Assembly (NCBI GenBank): GCA_021776655.1
Contig: JAJFFK010000009.1
Location: forward strand, 62,001-126,000
Length of the DNA stretch: 64,000 bases
Reading direction: 5' to 3'
Source of the DNA: Henriciella sp.
GTDB taxonomy: Bacteria > Pseudomonadota > Alphaproteobacteria > Caulobacterales > Hyphomonadaceae
Shown here: positions 7,807-17,400 of the stretch, in pieces
How the letters are laid out: each line of letters opens with the position of its first letter
How positions within the stretch are numbered: position 1 is the stretch's first letter
Notes under the pieces: generated by a model
The model's database searches: none
What the model was told of the DNA's origin: nothing
The model's input: the letters and a program-made list of their open reading frames with translations, nothing else
Translations under genes and position numbers: made by a program

Positions 7807-9615
7807 CTAGCGTTGTACGAGGTAGTCGGGGGCGGTGAGCATCATCAGCACGGCCAGACCCACCCTAAGGGCCGGCCCATCATAATTTGGATCGGCCGGA
7901 TCGGTCAGCGGAATATCGTTCAGGAACGTCTCGATGGTTGCTTTGGTTTCAGCAGTAGCGGTGCCATATGTTAGCAACAGATCGAGGTGATCGAGCAGGG
8001 CTGGTAGGTCATCTGCGAGTGGTAATTCGTCGCTATAATCTGGAATGAAGCTCGCGGCCCCAGGTGAACTTGTGTCGCCGGCGGCGAAGGCAAGCGTAAA
8101 GAAAGTCATGAAATTGGCATAGCCGGACACCGTGTTGGCATTAACCAGCTGAAGTTCCGGCATGGTAAGCCCAGCCGCACCTGTCTCTGTGCCCGGTGCA
8201 ATATATCCAGGCCGGTAGAAGTTAAACACTGACGACGCTTTGTAGGGATGTTGACCGAGTGCCGTTGGTGGGCTGGTATTCCACAAAAGACCGGTGAGTT
8301 CCGGCGTGACGGTTCCAACGTCAAAAGCTCGTGCCCAATTTATGAAACGCATAACGGGTTCACGGATCTTGCCAAACTGATCGTCTGAACGCGATGCATC
8401 GCTGCGCGCTTCAACATCAAACAAAACGGCCGCCATCGTCGCCGACAGGTCTCCGCGGCGTCCGTCGCCAACGCTTGCACCCGAAGGTAAAGTATAGTTT
8501 CCGGCTGAGAAGGCATCTGCAACCCTTTGAATATATTCAGGCTTTGGATGACTGGTTACAAACCGCTGAATCAACTGGCGACTCACAAATGGCGGGGTGT
8601 TTGGATGATCAACAAGTGCATCTAGTGCGATATCAATGCTTTGCACGGTGCCAGTTCCGGCAGGTACCGTCTCGTTCAAGAATGTTTTTTCAAGGTCAGA
8701 ATGGAAGCTGTCAAAGGCAACCATTGGCGTCCAAAGCGATTGGGGAGGGAGTAGAATAAATTGTGTCCCGAAAGCGGGTGCATCGAAGTACAGGCCGGTA
8801 AAAACCTTTGCCAATCCGGTGACATCACCATTGGTATATGTTTCCAGCGGCGCTCCGGAGGTATCTGTTCTAGGGGATCCATCCTGATCAAGTTCAACCA
8901 GACCGATGCTGAAAAGTTGCATGACTTCGCGGGCGTAGTTCTCATCTGGCATCTGCCCGGTCGCCGGGTTGCCTTTGGTGCTTCCCAGATAGGTCAAATA
9001 GATACCCATGGCGGGGGAATAAGTGACCTCTTCGAGGAGGTCGCGGTAATTCCCTAGTGCGTTGGTCACCAGGATGTCCTGGTAATTGGCAACAGTGGAG
9101 GGCAGATCAAATAGAATGCTGCCCTCCGCATGTGAGATGACGACGATTTGAGAGAGCGCAAAGGCTGTGCGCTGACGCAGCTGGTCATCCCCCTCAATTG
9201 CATTGCGCCAGAACGAGAATGTTGGGGTCTGTTTGGCAATGAATTTCAACATGCCGGTCGTATCCGTTGCTTCTGGCTTGGCAATTTCGGTCAGCACGTA
9301 ATCGAGGTTCAGGCTCGGTGCCTTGTTTAGCTCTGAGATAAACCAGTCTGAAGCACTGGTACCTGTCAGGGAACTGATATCTGAAGAGGTCGGCCCAAAA
9401 GTCGCTTGGGTGAGGAAGCGCGAGGTTGATGCTGCATTCTGAAATGCACCGCTTGGCGGAGGCGGCGGAGGCGGCGGAGGAGGGGGAGGTGGCGGAGGAG
9501 GAGGGGGAGATGGAACCGTCGTCGTGTCGCCGCCCCCGCCCCCGCCACACGCGGCTAAGCCGATGACTAGTGACAGGGCGACCGTTCGTGCATGAACCGA
9601 AATTCGTTTCCCCAT
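7807..9615 (-). CDS. DUF1800 family lipoprotein with polyproline linker
   Basis: A 602-residue protein with a lipoprotein signal (lipobox …GLAAC, Cys23), six glycines, then an uninterrupted run of about 18 prolines before the globular domain. The body (FLTQATFGPT, TFSFWRNAIEGDDQLRQR, MPDENYAREVMQLFSIGL, FVSRQLIQRFVTSHP, HPYKASSVFNFYRPGY) is the DUF1800 family. The proline run probably acts as a rigid spacer holding the domain away from the membrane. It is the promoter-proximal gene of the pair with DUF1501. The function is not established. The repetitive GGC/GGA tract encoding the prolines is prone to slippage. Confidence 0.88.
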   Translation of the reverse strand: MGKRISVHARTVALSLVIGLAACGGGGGGDTTTVPSPPPPPPPPPPPPPPPPPPSGAFQNAASTSRFLTQATFGPTSSDISSLTGTSASDWFISELNKAPSLNLDYVLTEIAKPEATDTTGMLKFIAKQTPTFSFWRNAIEGDDQLRQRTAFALSQIVVISHAEGSILFDLPSTVANYQDILVTNALGNYRDLLEEVTYSPAMGIYLTYLGSTKGNPATGQMPDENYAREVMQLFSIGLVELDQDGSPRTDTSGAPLETYTNGDVTGLAKVFTGLYFDAPAFGTQFILLPPQSLWTPMVAFDSFHSDLEKTFLNETVPAGTGTVQSIDIALDALVDHPNTPPFVSRQLIQRFVTSHPKPEYIQRVADAFSAGNYTLPSGASVGDGRRGDLSATMAAVLFDVEARSDASRSDDQFGKIREPVMRFINWARAFDVGTVTPELTGLLWNTSPPTALGQHPYKASSVFNFYRPGYIAPGTETGAAGLTMPELQLVNANTVSGYANFMTFFTLAFAAGDTSSPGAASFIPDYSDELPLADDLPALLDHLDLLLTYGTATAETKATIETFLNDIPLTDPADPNYDGPALRVGLAVLMMLTAPDYLVQR

Positions 9616-9835
9616 TTGCGCTCTCCCGTTCGCTCGTTTGACCTTCCAATCACCCTCTAACGGATGATCATCTCGGTTCCGTCGCCGTTCTCAACATATA
9701 TTAGATGCATAGAATCGGTCAGATGGATGCACGATTGATACATGATTTACGCTGAGCGCTGAGTTTTATTCCGTTCATGGTAGGTTGATCCACCTGTTGG
9801 TGAGTTTTCTTGCGGATATGAATTGATACGTGTTT

Positions 9836-11395
9836 TCAGTGTAAGTAAGTCTGCGGACAGCTTGGCTTGTCTTTGAAAATGCAGGTTTCTGCCAGAGTTT
9901 CGTCACAGAACTTACACAAGGCATCAGGATCAGGTTGGGTAATCTTGTCGGTATGAATGCGAAACCCCTTATTGCGAAACTGTTTCAAAGTTCGCGAGAA
10001 GGTTTCAGGTGTCATATCAAGATAAGATGCCATGGTGGATTTGTCGTAGGGTAGGGTGATCGTGCTTGATTTACCGCCGTTTTGTTCGATGCCGAGTTGC
10101 AGCAAAAACCAGCCAACCCGCTCGCTCGCCGTTTTCAAGCGTGAATGTTCGATTTGGCGGATCAATCCGTGCGAGCGCATCGACAGGCTATTAATCATGT
10201 TCAGGGCAAACTTGCGATTGTCCATAAGGCTTTGCCGAACAATTGGTGCAGGCAGCGACAGCAGGACAACGTCCTGAACCACTTGAGCGCTGACCGTCGA
10301 AGGGATGTTGAGGAAGACTGCGGCTTCCATCAGGGAATCGCCGGAAGACAGCATTTGTAGAACGGTCTCGTCGCCACTTCCCGAACCTTTGAACAGTTTT
10401 ACCCAGCCTTTCAGGATCAGGTAGAACCGTGACAAAGGTTCATCCTGCAGGAAAAGTAATTTGCCTTTTTCGTAAGTCCGCAAGTCAGCATGTGACAGAA
10501 GCGTATCCAGCTCGTCGTCTTCAAGCTTTGAAAAGGCAGGCAGCGTCCGAATGATCGGCATATGTGGTTCGATCAGGGTGTGGCGCTTTGCTGGGGTGAC
10601 CGGTCGGACGGATATATCAGTTGGTGCAAGTGCTTTGACCAGATCGTCTTCGGCACGTTTCAGGCGGTCTATCTTGCCGGTCAACAACTCGAACCATGTC
10701 ACTGGCGATAGGGCTTCCAAATCATCGCTTATATCAGTCGCAGCGAGTTGGGCGTGAATATTTTCAAGACATTCCATGACATAGCCGCCCAGCGCCGCTT
10801 CAATCATTTGACTTTGTCCAGGCGTTGCGAGTGATAGAAAGGCCCTTTTATAAGCCCCCTGTTCTTCAATCAGGGTAATCATCCGCTCAGAGAATTCGCG
10901 GTTTCGAAACACTTTTGAGCAGAACCCATGTGCCCCCCACGCGCGCTCTCGCCCGGCGCGTTCTTTCCATTGCAGGAAATTGGAATAGGCGCTGACTTTG
11001 ACCGGATCGACATCTTTGATCTGGAGGGCAAGCTCAACGCTGATGTCTAAAATTGGCGCGAGAAACGCGTAGGTGTAAGTGTTGACCGCTTTGGCAAAAC
11101 TGATTTTGGATTGCTGAATCTGATCCCTGTGTTGCTGTCTCTCAGAACGACTGGTTTGAATGTCTCGAAGCTTTTCTGGCCAAGACGTTCCAATTACTGA
11201 GATCCATTCATCTAATGACTGCATAACCTTATCGGTGATGATGTACTGTGCCCGTAGCTCATCACTGAAAATCTCGCCCTTGCTGTCAATAAACAGCGCC
11301 GTGCAGCCCCGTTCCAGTTGGAGTTGGTGCGTCAGCTCGCCCAACGCCAATAGGAGTTGGGTCATCTGGGGCGGCGTAATAGCTACAGAATCCAT
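9836..11395 (-). CDS. Nitrate-sensing NIT domain fused to CRP/FNR-type transcription factor
   Basis: A 519-residue regulator. Residues about 10-230 are helical and carry ELTHQLQLERG and the hallmark QWKERAGRERAWGAHGF of NIT nitrate/nitrite sensing domains (as in NasR). Residues about 285-400 are a cyclic-nucleotide-binding-like beta roll (IIRTLPAFSKLEDDELDTLL; GKLLFLQDEPLSRFYLILKG), and about 415-475 a CRP winged HTH (STMASYLDMTPETFSRTLKQ). The extreme C-terminus has four cysteines, C494, C497, C505 and C513 (CX2CX7CX7C), unlike the N-terminal cysteines of FNR. It is divergent from narK across 147 bases with a TTGAC-N4-GTCAA palindrome. It most likely activates the nar genes in response to nitrate or nitrite. 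Confidence 0.88.
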   Translation of the reverse strand: MDSVAITPPQMTQLLLALGELTHQLQLERGCTALFIDSKGEIFSDELRAQYIITDKVMQSLDEWISVIGTSWPEKLRDIQTSRSERQQHRDQIQQSKISFAKAVNTYTYAFLAPILDISVELALQIKDVDPVKVSAYSNFLQWKERAGRERAWGAHGFCSKVFRNREFSERMITLIEEQGAYKRAFLSLATPGQSQMIEAALGGYVMECLENIHAQLAATDISDDLEALSPVTWFELLTGKIDRLKRAEDDLVKALAPTDISVRPVTPAKRHTLIEPHMPIIRTLPAFSKLEDDELDTLLSHADLRTYEKGKLLFLQDEPLSRFYLILKGWVKLFKGSGSGDETVLQMLSSGDSLMEAAVFLNIPSTVSAQVVQDVVLLSLPAPIVRQSLMDNRKFALNMINSLSMRSHGLIRQIEHSRLKTASERVGWFLLQLGIEQNGGKSSTITLPYDKSTMASYLDMTPETFSRTLKQFRNKGFRIHTDKITQPDPDALCKFCDETLAETCIFKDKPSCPQTYLH

Positions 11396-11454
11396 GCCCT
11401 CTCTTTACGGTTTTGCGATGTACATTGCTATGCCCATTTCTAAATATGCACGGT

Positions 11455-11468
11455 TTGACACAGGTCAA
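11455..11468. promoter_or_regulatory. CRP/FNR/DNR-type palindrome upstream of narK
   Basis: TTGACACAGGTCAA is a perfect inverted repeat (TTGAC-N4-GTCAA) in the gap between the NIT-CRP regulator and the first narK gene. It matches the TTGA(T/C)-N4-(A/G)TCAA class bound by FNR, DNR, NnrR and NarR proteins. A -10-like TACGAT lies at 11495-11500, which puts the site at a class II activator position. The neighbouring regulator is the obvious candidate ligand; FNR itself is the alternative. Confidence 0.75.
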
Positions 11469-11500
11469 TTACGCTGCCCCCGCCTTCGCGCATGTACGAT

Positions 11501-11519
11501 CCGACTCGATCGGAGTCGG
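11501..11519. promoter_or_regulatory. 7-bp inverted repeat in the narK leader
   Basis: CCGACTC and GAGTCGG flank GATCG, 24 bases before the narK ATG and close to the predicted transcription start. It could be a second operator or a small leader hairpin that affects translation. No T run follows, so it is not a terminator. Confidence 0.5.
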
Positions 11520-11542
11520 TGCATTTACGGTAGGACAACGCA

Positions 11543-12874
11543 ATGGCACATCTTGATAATGTCACTAAGGGACAGAGAAATACGGCTCTGACCGCATCTA
11601 CATTGGCTTTCACGGTATGTTTTGCGGTCTGGACGATTTTCTCGATTATCGGGATCAAGATCAAAGCCGAGCTTGGGCTGTCCGATACGCAATTTGGTCT
11701 GTTGATAGCGACACCGATTCTTACTGGGTCTCTAAGCCGGATTTTTCTTGGTATTTGGGCTGATCAATATGGTGGTAGGTTAGTCAATACAGTTTTGATG
11801 CTGATCACGGCCGGAGCGGTGGCTTTGCTGACCCTGGCTAGTACATATGAAATGTTTCTGGTCGCGGCGCTTGGTCTGGGATTGGCTGGAGGCAGCTTTG
11901 CCGTCGGTATTTCCTATGTCTCCAAATGGTATCCGAAAGAGCAGCAAGGCACCGCACTCGGTATTTTCGGCATGGGCAATGTTGGCGCGGCGGTTACGAC
12001 ATTTGGCGCGCCGTTAATACTCGTGGCGATGGGCGGGCAATGGAAATCCGTGGCGCTGGTTTACGCGGTAGTACTGGCGGTAACTGCTGTTATGTATTTC
12101 CTGATCGCCAAGGATGATCCGGTCCACTGCGAACGCAAGGCACAAGGCATCAAGCATCAGAGCTTCATCAAGCAGCTCTCGCCACTGAAGCATATTCAGG
12201 TCTGGCGTTTTGCCTTCTACTATTTCTTCGTTTTCGGCGGTTATGTTGCCTTGGCCTTGTGGTTGCCTCGCTTCTATATCGGCGCATATGGGCTATCTTT
12301 GGCAACCGCTGGTTTGTTGACCGCAGTGTATGCGTTGCCGGGATCAATATTCCGGGCGCTAGGCGGTTGGCTGTCCGACAAAATCGGTGCGCGTTCAGTA
12401 ATGTACTGGACCTTCGGCGTTTCCCTGGTGGCTCTGTTCTTCCTGTCATATCCGTCAACTGATTACAGCGTTGCCGGTATTGATGGCGCGATTGATTTCA
12501 ACATCACCATCCCGCTTTGGGCCTTTATTGGGCTGACTATTGTGCTTGGTTTTATGATGTCTCTAGGCAAGGCGGCAGTATATAAGCACATCCCGGTTTA
12601 CTACCCCGATCATGTGGGCGCAGTCGGCGGCATGGTTGGTATGATCGGCGGGTTGGGCGGCTTCTTCATGCCGATCGCCTTTGGCATCATGAATGACCTG
12701 ATCGGCGTATGGACGAGCTGTTTCATGCTGTTGACCCTGATTGTCGCGGTCAACCTGATCTGGATGCATGTCGCCATTCAGATGTCAGAGCGCACGGCGC
12801 ATCCAGAGCAGCGTGGCCCGAAAGACCTGCCTGAATTGCAAGACCTGCACGCCACTTCACCTGAGGGAGCTTGA
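11543..12874 (+). CDS. narK: NarK1-type nitrate transporter (MFS)
   Basis: A 443-residue, 12-helix MFS transporter of the nitrate/nitrite porter family. Family signatures include GGSFAVGISYVSKWYPKEQQ-type sequence in helix 5 and GIFGMGNVGAAVTTFGAP, and KAAVYKHIPVYYP with GGMVGMIGGLGGFF in the C-half. NarK1-type proteins are proposed proton/nitrate symporters that start nitrate import before nitrite is available for exchange. The start ATG follows a weak purine stretch. Only three bases separate it from the second transporter, and it is the first gene of the nar operon. Confidence 0.9.
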   Translation: MAHLDNVTKGQRNTALTASTLAFTVCFAVWTIFSIIGIKIKAELGLSDTQFGLLIATPILTGSLSRIFLGIWADQYGGRLVNTVLMLITAGAVALLTLASTYEMFLVAALGLGLAGGSFAVGISYVSKWYPKEQQGTALGIFGMGNVGAAVTTFGAPLILVAMGGQWKSVALVYAVVLAVTAVMYFLIAKDDPVHCERKAQGIKHQSFIKQLSPLKHIQVWRFAFYYFFVFGGYVALALWLPRFYIGAYGLSLATAGLLTAVYALPGSIFRALGGWLSDKIGARSVMYWTFGVSLVALFFLSYPSTDYSVAGIDGAIDFNITIPLWAFIGLTIVLGFMMSLGKAAVYKHIPVYYPDHVGAVGGMVGMIGGLGGFFMPIAFGIMNDLIGVWTSCFMLLTLIVAVNLIWMHVAIQMSERTAHPEQRGPKDLPELQDLHATSPEGA

Positions 12875-12877
12875 GAC

Positions 12878-14485
12878 ATGGCCAAAGATCTGAAAATCTG
12901 GAACCCGGAAGACGAGACTCAATGGGAGGCGAGCGGCAAAGCCATCGCCAACCGCAATCTGTGGATTTCAATACCATCCTTACTCTGCGGTTTTGCAGTC
13001 TGGCTGTATTGGGGCATTATCACGGTTCAGATGCTCAATCTCGGGTTTGCGTTTGAGCAATCTGAGCTGTTCACGTTGACCGCGATTGCAGGCCTGTCCG
13101 GCGCGACATTACGTATCCCTTCGACCTTCTTCATCAGGATTGCCGGGGGGCGAAACACGATCTTCCTGACCACGGCTTTGCTGATCCTGCCAGCGCTTGG
13201 CACCGGGTTCTTGTTGCAGGACGCATCAACGCCATTGTGGAAGTTCCAGATGGTCGCGCTTTTGTCAGGTTTTGGCGGCGGTAATTTCGCCTCTTCAATG
13301 TCGAATATCAGCTTCTTCTTTCCCAAGAAGGTCGCAGGCTATTCGCTCGGTATGAATGCCGGATTGGGCAATTTTGGCGTTACCACGATGCAAATCCTTA
13401 TCCCCTTGGTGATGACGGCGGCGATGTTTGGCGGGGCGCCTATGGTGCTTGAGGCAACCTCAGGCACGTTGATCGGCAAGATCCCGGCGGGCACTGACAC
13501 TTATTTGCACAATGCTGGTTTCATCTGGGTCGCAATTCTTGTCCCGATTGTTCTGGCGGCGTGGTATGGCATGAACAATATTACGGCTGATCACGTCTCA
13601 CCCAAGATTGGTTCAACCGCTGGGGCGTTCGGGAAAATCCTCGGTATGTTGGCGATCGGACTGGTCACAGCGGCGGGCGGTTTATGGCTGCTATTGCCTG
13701 CAGATGTTGGCGGGTCCGGTTTTGGTGTCAGCAAGTGGATTGTCGTACCTTTGGTTATCGCAGTCACAGTGTTTGCGCTGAAAATGATCCCCGGCGCAAT
13801 TAGTCAGAGCCTCAACCATCAGTACAAGATTTTCAACAATAAGCACACTTGGGCGATGACGGTCATCTATACGATGACGTTTGGGTCTTTCATCGGATTT
13901 GCCGCCACACTGGCCCTCGCGATCAAGGTCATCTTTGGCTACCAGCACGTCATGGTTGATGGCGTGATGACCCATGGCAACGTCAATCCTGATGGGCCTA
14001 GCGCTTTGATGTTCGCTTGGACGGGTGCGTTTATAGGCGCGCTGATCCGGCCGGTTGGTGGGATGATTGCCGACAAGATGGGCGGTGCCCGTGTGACGCA
14101 GATCATTTCAGTGATCATGGTCGCCGCAGCGCTTGGCGTCGCTTACTATATGAAGCTGGCTTATGCCTCGGAGACGCCGCAGGACTATTTCGTACCGTTC
14201 CTGATTCTATTCCTGATCCTGTTTGCCGCCACTGGTATCGGCAATGGCTCAACTTTCCGGACCATCGCGCAAGTGTTTGATCGTGAGCAGGCAGGCCCTG
14301 TGCTCGGCTGGACTTCAGCGGTGGCTGCATACGGCGCTTTCATCATCCCGAAAGTGTTCGGCGAGCAGATCAAGGCAACAACGCCTGAGTACGCTCTGTA
14401 CGGTTTTGCAGCCTTCTACATGGTCTGCATCGTCATCAACTGGTGGTTCTACCTCCGCAAAAACGCCTACGTGCAGAACCCTTAA
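12878..14485 (+). CDS. narK2: NarK2-type nitrate/nitrite antiporter (MFS)
   Basis: A 535-residue MFS protein paralogous to the preceding gene. It has the longer loops typical of NarK2-type nitrate/nitrite antiporters, GGGNFASSMSNISFFFPKK in helix 5 and GLGNFGVTTMQILIPLV. It would export the nitrite made by NarG in exchange for nitrate. In Paracoccus the two transporters are one fused polypeptide; here they are separate genes with a 3-base gap, so their stoichiometry can be set by translation. A GGAG-like ribosome site leads to narG 12 bases downstream. Confidence 0.9.
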   Translation: MAKDLKIWNPEDETQWEASGKAIANRNLWISIPSLLCGFAVWLYWGIITVQMLNLGFAFEQSELFTLTAIAGLSGATLRIPSTFFIRIAGGRNTIFLTTALLILPALGTGFLLQDASTPLWKFQMVALLSGFGGGNFASSMSNISFFFPKKVAGYSLGMNAGLGNFGVTTMQILIPLVMTAAMFGGAPMVLEATSGTLIGKIPAGTDTYLHNAGFIWVAILVPIVLAAWYGMNNITADHVSPKIGSTAGAFGKILGMLAIGLVTAAGGLWLLLPADVGGSGFGVSKWIVVPLVIAVTVFALKMIPGAISQSLNHQYKIFNNKHTWAMTVIYTMTFGSFIGFAATLALAIKVIFGYQHVMVDGVMTHGNVNPDGPSALMFAWTGAFIGALIRPVGGMIADKMGGARVTQIISVIMVAAALGVAYYMKLAYASETPQDYFVPFLILFLILFAATGIGNGSTFRTIAQVFDREQAGPVLGWTSAVAAYGAFIIPKVFGEQIKATTPEYALYGFAAFYMVCIVINWWFYLRKNAYVQNP

Positions 14486-14497
14486 GGAGCGACCATA

Positions 14498-17400
14498 ATG
14501 GGACATTTTATTGATCGACTGACGTATTTCTCAAAGCTCGAAGGCAAGTTTGCCGATGGTCATGGGATTACCACTAGCGAGCATCGCGGCTGGGAGAGAT
14601 CCTATCGCGGTCGCTGGGCGCACGACAAGATCGTCCGCTCGACGCATGGGGTGAATTGTACAGGGTCTTGCAGCTGGAAGATTTACGTCAAGAATGGCCT
14701 TGTGACGTGGGAGACGCAACAAACGGACTACCCACGCACACGTCCCGATATGCCGAACCACGAGCCGCGAGGCTGTTCGCGTGGCGCCAGTTACTCTTGG
14801 TATCTCTACTCCGCAGCGCGGCTGAAATTTCCGCTCATCCGCTCGCGCCTGCTCAAGGCGTGGCGGGCGGCCAAGGCGGTTCATTCAGACCCGGTCGATG
14901 CTTGGGGAAGTATTGTTTCTGACCCTGAAAAGGCAAATGATTACAAGAAAATGCGCGGGCTTGGCGGCTTCGTTCGCGGCAATTGGGATGAGGTCAATGA
15001 GATCACGGCCGCCGCCAATATCTATACGGTCAAAACCCATGGACCGGATCGGGTTGTCGGGTTCTCGCCGATCCCGGCCATGTCGATGGTCTCTTACGCT
15101 GCGGGGACGCGATATCTTTCATTGATGGGCGGAACGTGCCTGAGCTTTTACGATTGGTATTGCGATCTGCCGCCAGCCTCACCGCAGATCTGGGGCGAGC
15201 AAACAGATGTTCCCGAAAGTGCTGATTGGTTCAACTCGTCTTACATCATTGCTTGGGGCTCAAACGTCCCGCAGACACGGACACCGGACGCGCACTTCTT
15301 CACCGAGACACGTTACAAAGGCACCAAGACCGTCTCTGTGACGCCTGACTATTCAGAGGTCGCCAAGCTGACCGATATTTGGCTGAACCCGCGCCAAGGC
15401 ACTGACAGCGCGATGGCGATGGCGATGGGCCATGTCGTGTTCAAGGAGTTCCATCTCGGTGGCAAGTCCGAATATTTTGAAGACTATATCCGCACCTATT
15501 CCGATATGCCGATGTTGGTTTTGCTTGAAGAGAAGGACAGTTATTACCAGCCGGGTCGGACGCTGCGTGCATCAGATTTCACCGGTGATTTGAAGGTTCC
15601 AGATAATCCAGAATGGTGTCCGGTCGTTTGGGATGAGACGTCTAAATCCATCAAGTCACCAAACGGGTCGGCTGGCTCACGTTGGGGCGAGAAGGGTAAA
15701 TGGAATCTGGAAGCCAAGGACCGGGCGACTGGGGAGGATATTTGGCCTCAGCTTTCCTTCCTTGAAGAGCGCGACGAAGCGCTCGGCGTAGCTTTTCCGT
15801 ATTTTGGCAACCAGCCACATGAGCAAGACATCTTCGCGCATACAGATCATGATGATGTTCAGGTACGCAATGTGCCTGTGCGCAAGGTCAAACTGAAAGA
15901 CGGCAAGAGCGCCTACGTAACGACTGTCTATGATCTGACGGCGGCGAACTATGCGCTTGATCGCGGGCTTGGCGGCGGCAATGTTGCGACGTCCTATGAT
16001 GACAATATGCCCTACACACCGGCTTGGCAGGAAGCCATTACCGGCGTCGATCGGGCCAAAGTCATACAGGTCGCACGCGAGTTTGCCGATAATGCCGACA
16101 AAACGCGTGGCCGCTCAATGGTCATTCTCGGCGCGGGGGTCAATCACTGGTACCATATGGATATGATCTATCGGGGGATCATCAATCTCCTGATCATGTG
16201 TGGTTGTATCGGCAAGTCTGGTGGCGGCTGGGCGCATTATGTTGGCCAGGAAAAGCTCCGTCCACAGACCGGCTGGATCCCGCTGGCCTTCGCGACAGAC
16301 TGGACCCGTCCACCCCGGCAGATGAACTCGACCTCGTATTTTTACAGTCACTCGGATCAGTGGCGGTATGAAAAGCTGGGTGTTAATGAAATCCTCTCGC
16401 CGCTAGCTGACAAGGCCAAGTGGGAGAACCATTCGCTGATCGACTGTAATGTTCGTTCAGAGCGTATGGGCTGGTTGCCATCGTCTCCGCAATTCAAAGA
16501 CAATCCACTTGGAATGGCGGATCGTGCGAAAGCGGCGGGAACCGATACGAAAACCTATGTTACCGGGCAGCTGGTTTCGGGCGAGATGGAGTTTTCGTGT
16601 GAAGACCCGGACGATCCGGCCAACTTCCCGCGCAACATGTTCATTTGGCGCTCGAACATTCTCGGTTCGTCCGGCAAGGGCCATGAATATATGCTCAAGC
16701 ATCTACTTGGCGCGTCGAACTCGTTGCTTAGTGAGGATATTGGCGAGACGGGCGGCGCGAAACCGGCTGAGGTGAAATGGCATGACGAGGCCCCGGAAGG
16801 GAAACTCGATCTGGTCGTGACATTGGATTTCCGTATGTCCACGACGGCGGTCTATTCCGACATCGTGCTGCCTGCGGCGACCTGGTACGAGAAGAATGAT
16901 CTCAACACTTCTGACATGCATCCGTTCATTCACCCGCTTTCACGGGCGGTTGATCCGGCTTGGGAAAGCCGATCGGATTGGAAGATTTTCGAGGGTCTAT
17001 CGAAGAAATTCTCAGAGCTTTGCGTTGGCCACCTCGGCATTGAAACCGATCTGGTAAGTGTGCCGATCCTGCATGATACACCGGGTGAACTTGGTCAGGC
17101 GCTTGGCGTCAAAGATTGGAAGAAAGGTGAGTGTGATCCTATCCCCGGCAAGACGATGCCGAACCTGGTTGAAGTGACCCGCAATTACCCGGCTCTGCAT
17201 CAAATGTTCACCTCGATTGGACCGCTGCTCGCCAAAGTGGGCAATGGTGGCAAAGGGATTGGCTGGAACACCGAAGACGAAGTGAAGCTGCTTGGTCAGC
17301 TGAACAAGACGGTACGCGAAGAGGGCGTTTCAAAAGGCCAACCTAAGATCGGTTCTGCCATCGATGCGGCTGAAATGATCCTGACTCTGGCGCCTGAAAC

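Noticed and set aside
9616-9835. A terminator or extra gene between the DUF1800 gene and the regulator
   Set aside because: Only short imperfect repeats were found; no stem with a T run and no coding frame.
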